This document shows positions 1 through 9,212 of a stretch of DNA of 64,000 nucleotides, piece by piece. The DNA is from Jeotgalibaca dankookensis (lineage in GTDB: Bacteria > Bacillota > Bacilli > Lactobacillales > Aerococcaceae): assembly GCF_002005405.1 (NCBI RefSeq), contig NZ_CP019728.1, positions 1,178,001 to 1,242,000 on the forward strand, read 5' to 3'. Position 1 is the first letter of the stretch. Every line of letters begins with the position of its first letter. Made by a program: the position numbers and the translations under genes. The notes below the pieces were generated by a model. That model was given only the letters and a program-made list of their open reading frames with translations, did no database searches and was not told the origin of the DNA.

Positions 1-735
1 GTACCGGTTTATTCTGGGCTGCTTTCATAAAAGCGTCTTCCTGTAATTGAACATCATAAAAAGTATCCGCTGTTCCTTGCGTAATCAGAATGGGAGGAAT
101 TTGATCCATTTGCTTGATTAAGGAAGTTGCATCCCATTCATGCCAGGTACTTTCTTCAGAACCGAGATAAGCGTTAAATGCCTTAATCCCCCAAGGAACC
201 TGAATGGGGTTAAGAATGGGAGCAAAAGCAGATATGGAACTGAAACGATTAGAATTTTTTAAACCAATCATTAAAGCGCCATGTCCTCCCATTGAATGTC
301 CTATGATACTTTCCTTACCCGAGTACCCTGGCACTAAGTCATGCATAATTTGAGTTAATTCTTGCGTTATATAAGTATACATGTGATAGTTTTCAGCCCA
401 TGGTTCTTGAGTCGCATCTACATAAAAACTAGCACCTTGGCCCAAATCCCAATCATTACTGTCGGGAATATTATCCCCTCGGGGTGAGGTATCTGGTATC
501 GCGATTGCTACTTTATGCTTTGCTGCATATTCTTGGAAGCCGCCCTTTTGACTAAAATTATCATCGGTGCAAGTTAAGCCAGATAGCCACCAAATTAATG
601 GGATAGCATCCTCTATTTCTGCTGGTGGTAAATAAAGGCTAAATATCATTTCACAGTTTAAAACCTGGGAAAAATGCTTATACTTACGCATTTCTCCCCA
701 AAGGTTAGATGCATTTCGATTATTTCTACCATCAT
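1..735 (-). pseudogene. fghA: S-formylglutathione hydrolase, frameshifted near its start and cut by the window edge
   Basis: Esterase D family serine hydrolase that splits S-formylglutathione to formate and glutathione, the step after AdhC. The reading frame shows LNCEM, YLPP, WWLSGLTCTDDNF and the nucleophile elbow GHSMGGHGAL (around 280-300), all typical of the family; the C-terminus with the catalytic His lies beyond base 1. The ATG pair at 730-735 has GGAGGG 5 nt upstream, inside the end of adhC, and starts MMVEIIEMHLTFG. That frame stops soon after, while the conserved frame (GEMRKYKHFSQVLNC) is one base off. Adding one C to the CCCC run at 696-699 joins them as TFGGEMRKYKH, matching the family's FGG motif. 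Either a real 1-base deletion or a sequencing error; an internal ATG (MRKYKH) could give a shortened product. Cotranscribed with adhC. Confidence 0.85.
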
Positions 736-739
736 ATTT

Positions 740-1879
<1,140 letters not shown>

Positions 1880-1882
1880 TCA

Positions 1883-1927
1883 TTGTATCGTATACTAAGA
1901 TAAATAGTAATACTGACAAATTTGTCA
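1883..1927. promoter_or_regulatory. Divergent promoter region with a perfect 14-bp palindrome (candidate HxlR-type operator)
   Basis: TGACAAATTTGTCA at 1914-1927 is a perfect palindrome, flanked by imperfect AATAC/GTATT arms. Its right half reads TTGTCA on the minus strand and could be the adhC -35 box. On the plus strand TTGTAT (1883-1888), a 17-nt spacer and an AGTAAT-like -10 place the regulator's transcription start within the palindrome. One bound protein could therefore control both directions. Promoter assignments are by eye. Confidence 0.55.
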
Positions 1928-1959
1928 CTGTATTTTCGCAAAAACGAAAGAAGGTTTAT

Positions 1960-2304
1960 GTGTTGATTGTTTACAAAGGGAAAGAGTTTCATCAAGAAAA
2001 AGATTTAGCTATGTCAGTTATTGGAGGGCGTTGGAAGATTGCAATCGTATGGGCTTTACTTCACCAACCTACTTTACGTCTAAGTGAGTTAGGCCGGCTG
2101 TTCCCAGATATTAACCAAAGAATGCTCATCAGACAATTAAGAGAGCTTGAAGAGGATGAAATTATCCACCGCACTGTTTATCCGGTTGTTCCACCTAAAG
2201 TAGACTACCAACTAACTGATGTTGGCTTACAATTAGAACCTGTCGTCACTGCGATTTGTAATTGGGGCGAAACCTTTCATCACTATATCCGTTCGACTGA
2301 TTAA
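1960..2304 (+). CDS. HxlR-family winged-helix transcriptional regulator
   Basis: Small MarR-like winged-helix DNA-binding protein; the HxlR family includes the formaldehyde regulator HxlR and the thiol/quinone sensors YodB and HypR. The core DLAMSVIGGRWKIAIVWAL, the INQRMLIRQLRELEED recognition region and YPVVPPKVDYQLT are very close to B. subtilis HxlR. The start is taken at GTG 1960, 5 nt after AGAAGG; TTG 1963 at 8 nt is equally possible. The frame stays open upstream to 1780, but that would run into adhC. About 114 residues, the normal size. The position that is Cys11 in B. subtilis HxlR (FNCEKEL) is Gln here (FHQEKDL), and no other N-terminal cysteine exists. Divergent from adhC, so a role in aldehyde response is inferred from context. 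Confidence 0.87.
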   Translation: MLIVYKGKEFHQEKDLAMSVIGGRWKIAIVWALLHQPTLRLSELGRLFPDINQRMLIRQLRELEEDEIIHRTVYPVVPPKVDYQLTDVGLQLEPVVTAICNWGETFHHYIRSTD

Positions 2305-2320
2305 TTATTTATAGTCATAA

Positions 2321-2359
2321 AAAAAGCCTTAAGGATAAAAAACTTCCTTAAGGCTTTTT
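2321..2359. terminator. Bidirectional rho-independent terminator
   Basis: A perfect 10-bp stem GCCTTAAGGA (2326-2335) / TCCTTAAGGC (2345-2354) is flanked by A5 and T5, so it can stop both the HxlR-type gene and the convergent mupG operon. Confidence 0.9.
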
Positions 2360-2360
2360 C

Positions 2361-3401
2361 TTATTGCGCTGCTGGTACAAACATAAACTTTTCACCATTA
2401 TAGAGACTGTTAAGGAGTAAATGATACTTCTGATTCAATTTACCTATCGTGTTTACACGTTCATCTTGCGGGTAATCAGCTTTAGTAATTTGAATTTCCC
2501 CAGAATAGCGTTTATAGTTTTTATTATCCATTGTAACAGATCCTCGTACCCGTTTAACCATATGATGTGGTTCTACCTCTTGACCTTGTTGAGCATACTG
2601 TCTAGATTCTTGGACGCGGATCAAATTACTCGGTGAATCAACTCGAACGGTATAGAGTTGGTTGTAAAGATTTTTATTTATTTCAGAAAACATAATCGGA
2701 AGGCGAATGATTTGGTCATTTAAATAATCCATAATCAGGTCTAACTCGTAATCAGACAGTGTCACATCACCTAAAAATACTGTATCGATTTTATATTTTT
2801 TTATTAAATCTACAAACTGTGCGTAAGGTGCTAGAGAACGATGTGACTCCAAAGTCGGCAGCCCTTCATGTAAGGGGCCACGCTTTTGTTTATCACCAGC
2901 AATAAATGCCATCGTTTTAGCTGATAATACCTGAATACGTTCATTAAGTGACAGGAAGAATCCTTCATCTAACCCTGTTTCCGGTCTGGGATAAAAATTG
3001 TGCATATAGAAAGCATCTGAATTGAGTGGCCCTTCTTTTAAAATAGTCGAAGCATTATAGGTAACTCCATAAGGGATGCCATCTAATTTCACTTTACTTA
3101 AATCAAAACCAAAGTCTAGCCTTACATTATCTAAATTTAAGCGCGTTATGAGAGAGGATAAGTTCTCTTCATTAAATCGCGTAAGTGTTAGAGGAGATAC
3201 ATCTGCCATCACCCAAAATCCATTCTCGTCTAACCACTCACACATTTCTTCTACTTCTTGAACATAAGTTTCGTTTAACTCTTCTGAAATATGCAGGGAC
3301 GTAAAGATTCGAATGTTTCTAAACTTTAATTTTTCAAGAAATTGACGTTGTTGTTGGAAAGTAGAGACATAAACTGCAAACCCCAATGAATGATTAGACA
3401 T
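2361..3401 (-). CDS. mupG: DUF871 family protein, probable 6-phospho-N-acetylmuramidase MupG
   Basis: DUF871 proteins have an N-terminal TIM barrel and a C-terminal cyclophilin-like domain. In Staphylococcus aureus MupG cleaves MurNAc-6P-GlcNAc disaccharide phosphate into MurNAc-6P and GlcNAc. The N-terminus LGFAVYVSTF, FTSLHISEE and the C-terminal RIPIM...INKNLYNQLYTVRVD region fit the family, as does the length of 346 residues. It is the last gene of murR-murQ-murP-mupG and its start overlaps murP by 8 bp. The S. aureus operon has the same four genes, which makes the assignment more specific than the domain alone. It probably acts in the cytoplasm on the product imported by MurP. A terminator follows directly. 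Confidence 0.85.
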   Translation of the reverse strand: MSNHSLGFAVYVSTFQQQRQFLEKLKFRNIRIFTSLHISEELNETYVQEVEEMCEWLDENGFWVMADVSPLTLTRFNEENLSSLITRLNLDNVRLDFGFDLSKVKLDGIPYGVTYNASTILKEGPLNSDAFYMHNFYPRPETGLDEGFFLSLNERIQVLSAKTMAFIAGDKQKRGPLHEGLPTLESHRSLAPYAQFVDLIKKYKIDTVFLGDVTLSDYELDLIMDYLNDQIIRLPIMFSEINKNLYNQLYTVRVDSPSNLIRVQESRQYAQQGQEVEPHHMVKRVRGSVTMDNKNYKRYSGEIQITKADYPQDERVNTIGKLNQKYHLLLNSLYNGEKFMFVPAAQ

Positions 3402-4818
3402 TTAAAACATCTTTTTCTTTAATAAAGGCACGTGTGATAATAAAACCACCAACATAAGAAATAAGGACACCAATTGCATAGTGCATCATTTTACCAGGTT
3501 GCATCAAAGGAAGTGCGACCCACCCAGAAGGACCCCAGGCATTCGCCATAACACCCATCATCATGACATAAGCACCACCGAATCCTGCTCCTAAACCTGC
3601 AGTAATAAAAGGTTTACCTAATGGAAGGGTCACACCATAAATTAACGGTTCCCCAATACCTAAAATACCTGCTGGCAAAGCACCTGCGATTACTTGTCTT
3701 AAACGATCGTTTCCGGCCTTTTTAGCAACAAAATAAATCGCAATAGCAGCTCCTACTTGGCCAGCGCCAGCCATAGCAAGTACTGGGAATAAAGAAACAC
3801 CGCCTAATGCCTCTAGTTGAATGGCATAAATAGGAATAAGGCCATGATGCAAACCTAGTAATACCATTGGTAAAAATGCAGCTGCAAGGATATAACCTGA
3901 TAGTATGCTGACAAATATATTATCTGAACCAATAATATAACCTAATCCTGTAACCAACCAATCAGATAAAAATCCGGAAACTGGCATAATAACGAAGGCC
4001 ATTAAAATAGCAGTAATCAGCAAAGTAACAACGGGTGTTACAATTAAATCTAAAACATCAGGAACGACTTTACGAATCCATCTCTCAACACGGGCAAGGA
4101 TAAACACTCCAAATATAACGCCAATAATGCCACCTTTTCCCGTTGTTAATATAGAGTTCAAAGGTTGTTCAGCATCGTAAAGGCCAACGTGTGTTGATAA
4201 ATCAATCAAAGGTGCTGCAATTGACATCGCACCAACCATTCCACCAAGTGCCTCTGTTGCACCAAAACGCTTTGCAGCATTAACCCCTGTAAAAATAGCA
4301 AAATAACCTAAGAAAGAGTTTCCAATTAGAGCAAACGTAATTCTTGCTCCTTCAAAAAAACCACCGGTTAAAACACCATCCGTTAACATTTGACCCAGTA
4401 AACTACTGAACCCTTGGAAAATACCAGCAGCAATAATAGCGGGAATCATTGGAATAAAAATATTTGAAATAGTTGCAATTGCTTGTTTGAACTTTCCTTG
4501 GTTTTGTTGATCTTTAATAGCTTGCTTATTTTCCTCCCAGTTATTTTCTGAATCTGTGGAAGAACGGACATGATACTGTTCAATCAAAATATCATTTGCC
4601 TTTTTAGCAGTACCAGGTCCCACAATTACTTGATAAGTATCTGCGTCATTAATGCCCATGACTCCTTCAACTTTTTTTAATGCTTCTTCATCCACAATAC
4701 TTTTATCTTTTAAATTTAAACGGACGCGCGTCATGCAGTTAGTTGAAGAATTAATATTTTCAGGGCCACCAATCGCGTCTACAATTTCCTTAACGAGTTT
4801 TTCGTTACTTTTAACCAT
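3394..4818 (-). CDS. murP: PTS N-acetylmuramic acid transporter subunit EIIBC
   Basis: Membrane component of the phosphotransferase system that imports and phosphorylates MurNAc or the MurNAc-GlcNAc disaccharide. The N-terminal EIIB domain carries the phosphorylated cysteine in NCMTRVRLNL (about residue 29), followed by a linker. The C-terminal EIIC domain has about ten hydrophobic segments and the sugar-site motif GIGEPLIYGV. No EIIA domain is present, so a glucose-type EIIA from elsewhere must donate phosphate. The open frame extends 8 codons upstream, but AAAGGAGG lies 7 nt before ATG 4818 (MVKSNEK), which decides the start. It sits between murQ and mupG. Confidence 0.9.
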   Translation of the reverse strand: MVKSNEKLVKEIVDAIGGPENINSSTNCMTRVRLNLKDKSIVDEEALKKVEGVMGINDADTYQVIVGPGTAKKANDILIEQYHVRSSTDSENNWEENKQAIKDQQNQGKFKQAIATISNIFIPMIPAIIAAGIFQGFSSLLGQMLTDGVLTGGFFEGARITFALIGNSFLGYFAIFTGVNAAKRFGATEALGGMVGAMSIAAPLIDLSTHVGLYDAEQPLNSILTTGKGGIIGVIFGVFILARVERWIRKVVPDVLDLIVTPVVTLLITAILMAFVIMPVSGFLSDWLVTGLGYIIGSDNIFVSILSGYILAAAFLPMVLLGLHHGLIPIYAIQLEALGGVSLFPVLAMAGAGQVGAAIAIYFVAKKAGNDRLRQVIAGALPAGILGIGEPLIYGVTLPLGKPFITAGLGAGFGGAYVMMMGVMANAWGPSGWVALPLMQPGKMMHYAIGVLISYVGGFIITRAFIKEKDVLNV

Positions 4819-4845
4819 TATTTTTCCTCCTTTTTTTAACAATAT

Positions 4846-5736
4846 TTACAATGCTTTTCGAACATAACCTTGAGATTCCTCTAACTTTTTATTAGCTGTT
4901 TCTTTGTCGACAGATAATAAAATCATAATTATGGCAACCTTAACTTTCCCCTCACTTTCTGCCAAAGCTTTTTTGGCTATCTCTCTATCAACATCAGTGG
5001 CTTTCATAACTATGTTTTCAGCTCTAGAAATCAACTTTTTATTGGTTGGTTGTACGTCGACCATTAAATTTTTATAGACTTTCCCAATACCAACCATTGA
5101 GAGTGTTGATAGCATATTAAGAATCATTTTTTGAGTAGACCCTGCTTTAAGGCGTGTAGATCCGGTCAAAACTTCAGGACCTGGCACTGCGTCAATAGCA
5201 ATCGTTGCTACTTTGCCGATTTCACTGTTTTCGTTACAAGCGACTGATATGGTTGGAACTCCGATTTCATTTGCGTAATTTAACGCACCGATAACATAAG
5301 GGGTTCGGCCACTAGCAGCTAATCCAACGACAACGTCATTTGTATTGAGATCAATTTTTATTAAATCTTCTTTTCCTAGTACGGGGTTGTCTTCTGCTCC
5401 TTCAATTGCTTCTGTAAAAGCACGCTCTCCCCCTGCAATTAAACCGACTACCTTTTCTTTAGGAGTACCAAAAGTTGGCGGACATTCAGCTGCATCTAGA
5501 ACACCTAAGCGTCCACTTGTTCCCGCTCCAGTGTAAATAAGACGCCCACCTTTTTTTAGTTGCTCCGTAATTGTTTGGATAGCCTTTTCTATTTCTGGAA
5601 GTACTTTTTCTATTGCTTCTGCTACCTTTTTATCTTCATTGTTCATAACGATAAGAGCTTCTTTTATACTCATTTTATCGAGTTCTAGCGTATGAGGATT
5701 TTGTTTTTCAGTTTCCATTTTCCTTAAATTTAACAT
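4846..5736 (-). CDS. murQ: N-acetylmuramic acid 6-phosphate etherase
   Basis: Cleaves the lactyl ether of MurNAc-6-phosphate to give GlcNAc-6-phosphate and D-lactate, the central step of cell-wall sugar recycling. The SIS fold is shown by YTGAGTSGRLGVLDAAECPP near residues 68-87, AASGRTPYV, and GSTRLKAGSTQKMILN in the phosphate-binding region; 296 residues is typical. The ATG at 5736 overlaps the murR stop codon by one base and has GGAG 8 nt upstream; a second ATG at 5718 is less well spaced. Such overlap means translational coupling with murR. Confidence 0.95.
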   Translation of the reverse strand: MLNLRKMETEKQNPHTLELDKMSIKEALIVMNNEDKKVAEAIEKVLPEIEKAIQTITEQLKKGGRLIYTGAGTSGRLGVLDAAECPPTFGTPKEKVVGLIAGGERAFTEAIEGAEDNPVLGKEDLIKIDLNTNDVVVGLAASGRTPYVIGALNYANEIGVPTISVACNENSEIGKVATIAIDAVPGPEVLTGSTRLKAGSTQKMILNMLSTLSMVGIGKVYKNLMVDVQPTNKKLISRAENIVMKATDVDREIAKKALAESEGKVKVAIIMILLSVDKETANKKLEESQGYVRKAL

Positions 5737-6581
5737 TAATAACGCTCCTTTTTTATTTGGGTTTTTTCTAAAATTTCCAATGACTCTTCATAAATTTTAT
5801 TAATATAGCTGGTATAAAGAATATCAATTACATTTAGCTGTGACATCCGCGATGACATTGCACCACTTCTAAAGCTTACTTCATTTGATGGAACATAAAT
5901 AGCATAATCAGATAAGCGGTTGATTGGTGATTCCTCTGCTTTGGTTATAGAAATAACGGTCGCGCCATTTTCTTTCGCTGTTTGTGTACACGTTATCATT
6001 TCTTTCGTTTGACCGGAGTAAGAAATGACTAACGCAACGTCTCGCTCACTCATATTTTTAGCCATTAATAACTGTGTATGCCAATCTTCACTGACATATG
6101 CCATCTTGTTTATACGCGTAAATTTTAATTGTGCATCTTTAGCAACTATAAGGGATGCGCCTATCCCAAAAAGTGTAATTCGATCACATTCGAATAGTTT
6201 ATTAACACAAGCTTTTATCACCTCTGTATCGATCATTTTTTCTGTTTCTTCTAAAGTCTGTATATTTTTATGGGTCACCTTATAGATGATATCTTCCACT
6301 TCATCTGTCCGCTTCAGATCAGAAATTGTTTTGTTTTTATAATTGGTTTGCACTGCCTGTTCATAAATTAAATCCTTCATAAACTCTCTATAACCGGAAT
6401 AACCATTTTTCTTACAGAGTCTAATAATAGTCGAAGGAGAAGAAAATGTTTTTTCAGCTAACTTATAAACCGTCATGCGACTGGTTTCTTGAGAATTTTT
6501 TAAAATGAAATCGATAATAGCAATTTCAGTTGGACTTGCGTCTTTTTTATATTCTTTTAATTTTAATGTTATAATTGCCAT
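5736..6581 (-). CDS. murR: RpiR-family transcriptional regulator of MurNAc use
   Basis: An N-terminal helix-turn-helix (residues 1-75, with TVYKLAEKTFSSPSTIIRLC) is joined to a C-terminal SIS sugar-phosphate-binding domain (about 120-255, with FGIGASLIVAKDAQLKF and ISYSGQTKEM). RpiR proteins usually repress until a sugar phosphate binds, and MurNAc-6P is the ligand of the E. coli homologue. It is first in the operon, so it probably controls itself and the downstream murQ, murP and mupG. AAAAGGGTGAT upstream of ATG 6581 is a fair ribosome binding site. Confidence 0.88.
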   Translation of the reverse strand: MAIITLKLKEYKKDASPTEIAIIDFILKNSQETSRMTVYKLAEKTFSSPSTIIRLCKKNGYSGYREFMKDLIYEQAVQTNYKNKTISDLKRTDEVEDIIYKVTHKNIQTLEETEKMIDTEVIKACVNKLFECDRITLFGIGASLIVAKDAQLKFTRINKMAYVSEDWHTQLLMAKNMSERDVALVISYSGQTKEMITCTQTAKENGATVISITKAEESPINRLSDYAIYVPSNEVSFRSGAMSSRMSQLNVIDILYTSYINKIYEESLEILEKTQIKKERY

Positions 6582-6600
6582 TCACTATCACCCTTTTCAT

Positions 6601-6632
6601 CTATAGTTTAACAATCTAAAACATAGTGTCAA
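6601..6632 (-). promoter_or_regulatory. Probable murR promoter with overlapping inverted repeat
   Basis: On the minus strand TTGACA (6627-6632) is followed by a 16-nt spacer and TAAACT (6605-6610). The imperfect inverted repeat CTATAGTTT / AAAACATAG (6601-6609 and 6617-6625) covers the -10 box, a plausible MurR operator. A separate 13-bp palindrome TTGTTACTAACAA lies at 6675-6687, nearer the divergent YibE/F genes. Confidence 0.45.
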
Positions 6633-6760
6633 CAGAACACTTACATTATGAAACAAAGTACCTAAAGTTGATTGTTGTTACTAACAAACTTCCGATTAGA
6701 CACCTACAAGTATGCTAAAATAGAGGGGTGCGATATTTCGCTTTTAACGGAGGTATACCT

Positions 6761-7870
6761 TTGAATATAACAGATAATAAAAAACAACTCTTCTTAAGTG
6801 GTCTAACAATCCTTTTAGTATTATTTTCAGTAGTATTTGTTAAAAATAATCATTTCTTATACAAGCATGCAATTGTAGAGATAAACCAAGTCACTTTAAA
6901 CGAACGCGAAGAAATTATGGATTTACCTGATATAAAAGATACCTTATTTCATCAAACACTCGTTGGGACATTAAAAAACGGTTCTCAAAAAGGAGGAACG
7001 GTTGTTTTAAACAACACCTACTCCTCTTCTGGTGCATTTGATCACCAATATCAGCTTGGCGATGAGGTTTTTATTACTATAGACAATGATTTAAAGCGGC
7101 CTTATGAAGGAAGAATTGACTACCCCAAACGAGACAGTACGCTTCTTCTTGTAGTCTGGCTTTTTATCATAACGGTCATATTAATTGGGAAGAAAAGTGG
7201 CCTTTATTCTTTACTCAGTTTGACTTTGAATATTTTTGTAGGGTTATTTATCTTATCGGCTGTTCCTAAAAAAACCAGTCTTTTACTGCTAATTAGTTGT
7301 TTGGTTTTATTCTTTACAGTAACTTCATTATTGCTCATTAGTGGTAAGAACAAAAAAACCTACTCTGCTATTCTAGCAACATTATTAGGTACATTTGCTG
7401 CATTTGTGATTGCTTTTTTCGTCATGGCAGCTACCTCGCAAAAGGGCTTGCGGTATGAAGAGATGGCATTTGCTACTCGGAATCCGCAAAGCGTATTTTT
7501 GGCGAGCCTACTCATTGGCTCATTGGGTGCAGCCATGGATATAGCTATTACGATTACTTCATCCCTTTATGAGCTTTACGACAAAAATAATCATATTAGA
7601 AAAAGTGATTTAAAAAAATCTGGTGTAGAAATAGGCAGAGATATTATGGGAAGTATGACAAATGTTATCTTTTTTGCCTATGTCAGTGGAAGTATACCGA
7701 TGCTGTTATTATATTTAAAAAATGGTTCATCAATTGGGTTTACTTTCTCGATGAATTTATCACTTGAATTAGCGAGAGCTGCTGTTGGTGGGATTGCTAT
7801 TGTTTTAACGATTCCGATTAGTGTTTATATAGCAACTGCTTTTATTAATAGAGGGAGGGAGGATAAATGA
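6761..7870 (+). CDS. YibE/F family membrane protein (first of pair)
   Basis: The YibE/F family consists of polytopic membrane proteins of unproven function, usually encoded as adjacent pairs in Firmicutes. This one has an N-terminal membrane segment (LFLSGLTILLVLFSVVFV), an extracytoplasmic domain of about 100 residues with a GDEV/IDND element, then some seven hydrophobic segments from about residue 130. The start is TTG 6761, because GGAGG lies 7 nt upstream; an upstream in-frame start at 6728 lacks a ribosome binding site. It overlaps the next gene by 4 bp. A possible -10 TAAAAT lies at 6716-6721. About 369 residues. Transport is a guess from topology only. Confidence 0.8.
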   Translation: MNITDNKKQLFLSGLTILLVLFSVVFVKNNHFLYKHAIVEINQVTLNEREEIMDLPDIKDTLFHQTLVGTLKNGSQKGGTVVLNNTYSSSGAFDHQYQLGDEVFITIDNDLKRPYEGRIDYPKRDSTLLLVVWLFIITVILIGKKSGLYSLLSLTLNIFVGLFILSAVPKKTSLLLLISCLVLFFTVTSLLLISGKNKKTYSAILATLLGTFAAFVIAFFVMAATSQKGLRYEEMAFATRNPQSVFLASLLIGSLGAAMDIAITITSSLYELYDKNNHIRKSDLKKSGVEIGRDIMGSMTNVIFFAYVSGSIPMLLLYLKNGSSIGFTFSMNLSLELARAAVGGIAIVLTIPISVYIATAFINRGREDK

Positions 7871-8640
7871 CAACCTTATTTGGCTTATTAATCATTCTCT
7901 TTGTTGCTATGCACCTCGTTGGAGGCGAAAAAGGAACGCGTTCTTTTATAGCACTCTTTTTAAATTTCTTAATTATTTTTATGGCTATTTTTTTATTAGC
8001 CAATTCTTCAATTAACCCTATTTTGCTTACACTGATTGCCTGTCTGGTCATCGCTTGTGTTAATTTGTTTTACATAAACGGTTTGAATTTGAAATCCATC
8101 ACTGCTTTTATCGGAACGATTTTGACACTCTTAGTCTTAATCGGGATTATTTTTATCATTGTTAAACAGTCTATGATTCAAGGCTTTGGTATAGAAGAAA
8201 TTGAGGAATCGACTTACTTCATTCTTTATATAGGAATTGACTTCATTGAGCTTACCATTGCCACCATTATTATGGCTGTTATTGGTGCTATTACTGATAC
8301 CGCTATTTCTATTTCCTCGGCTATGAATGAAATATACGCACATCATCCTGAAATGAATCGTCTCAGACTCTTCGAATCAGGCATGAATGTTGGGAAAGAT
8401 ATTTTGGGGACAACAACAAATACCCTGTTTTTTGCTTTTATTGGTGGTTATTTAGCATTGATTTTGTGGTTTGAGGATTTAAATTACTCTTTTGGAGAAA
8501 TTATTAATTCTGAGGTATTTAGCTCCGAGATTATTTCCATCCTGGCGATTGGAACCGGAGCAATTCTAGTTATTCCTATTACAGCGTGGATTGCCACTCT
8601 CATCTTTATCCATTATCATGATAAAGCTGTAAGCATATAA
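7867..8640 (+). CDS. YibE/F family membrane protein (second of pair)
   Basis: Second YibE/F protein, 257 residues and nearly all hydrophobic with about seven membrane segments. It lacks the extracytoplasmic domain of its partner, as is usual for the shorter member. The segments ITDTAISISSAMNEI and SGMNVGKDILGTTTNTLFFAF match AMDIAITITSSLYEL and SGVEIGRDIMGSMTNVIFFAY of the first protein, so the two are paralogues and probably form one complex. The ATGA overlap means coupled translation. A terminator follows at once, so the pair is a two-gene unit. Confidence 0.8.
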   Translation: MTTLFGLLIILFVAMHLVGGEKGTRSFIALFLNFLIIFMAIFLLANSSINPILLTLIACLVIACVNLFYINGLNLKSITAFIGTILTLLVLIGIIFIIVKQSMIQGFGIEEIEESTYFILYIGIDFIELTIATIIMAVIGAITDTAISISSAMNEIYAHHPEMNRLRLFESGMNVGKDILGTTTNTLFFAFIGGYLALILWFEDLNYSFGEIINSEVFSSEIISILAIGTGAILVIPITAWIATLIFIHYHDKAVSI

Positions 8641-8642
8641 AA

Positions 8643-8671
8643 AAGCATCTCAGAATTGAGATGCTTTTTTT
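8643..8671. terminator. Rho-independent terminator
   Basis: Stem AGCATCTCA (8644-8652) / TGAGATGCT (8657-8665) with A-rich left and T-rich right flanks. It ends the YibE/F pair and, on the other strand, the cupin gene. Confidence 0.9.
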
Positions 8672-8677
8672 GTATAT

Positions 8678-9076
8678 TTATTTTTTTAGCGCGTCTTTAT
8701 GGTCAGCTAGGATAAATCCAATCGGCGTTGGTCCAGCAATTCCTAACATCATAAATTTCTTATCGGAATTATTGGTCATTCCGTGTTTTTCACTAGCACG
8801 TGCCACAATGATGTCACCTGCTTTGATGGGCACCATTTGTCCACATTCTGGATAATAATCGGCAGTTCCTTCAATCACAATCCAAATATCATCTGCCACT
8901 TCATGAGAATGAATAGGCAAGGATTGACCAGGATTCATACACCAAACAGCACCTACTGTATTAGGCGTTTCATAGAATACTTTCTTCGTTGCTTCTTCGT
9001 CTCTAAATTCTTGAATATCTGGCCAGTGAAAAATACGATCTTTTAAGTCTGCTCTATCTACTTGTTTAAATTCCAC
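8678..9076 (-). CDS. Cupin-domain protein
   Basis: A single cupin_2 barrel with metal-ligand motif 1 HSHEVADDIWIVIEG (HxH...E...G) and a second motif containing the conserved His in SEKHGMTN. Such proteins bind a metal and serve as small-molecule dioxygenases, isomerases or sensors; the substrate cannot be read from the sequence. The start is GTG 9076: GAGGAG lies 6 nt upstream, whereas ATG 9109 has no clear site. About 132 residues. Flanked by terminators on both sides, so probably monocistronic. Confidence 0.8.
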   Translation of the reverse strand: MEFKQVDRADLKDRIFHWPDIQEFRDEEATKKVFYETPNTVGAVWCMNPGQSLPIHSHEVADDIWIVIEGTADYYPECGQMVPIKAGDIIVARASEKHGMTNNSDKKFMMLGIAGPTPIGFILADHKDALKK

Positions 9077-9126
9077 TCTATTCTCCTCAACTTTCTTATG
9101 TTCAATCATTCACATTTTATTTTTAA

Positions 9127-9172
9127 GAAAAAACTGCACTATCTAGAGCAACTCTAAATAGTGTAGTTTTTT
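9127..9172 (-). terminator. Terminator downstream of the hydroxyacid dehydrogenase gene
   Basis: Long stem of AAAACTGCACTATCTAGAG pairing with CTCTAAATAGTGTAGTTTT across a 3-nt loop, with one or two mismatches. It is flanked by A and T tracts, so it can work in either direction. Confidence 0.8.
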
Positions 9173-9212
9173 GTGCTCTTATTACACATCCTAGATTATT
9201 TGTTAGTTATTA

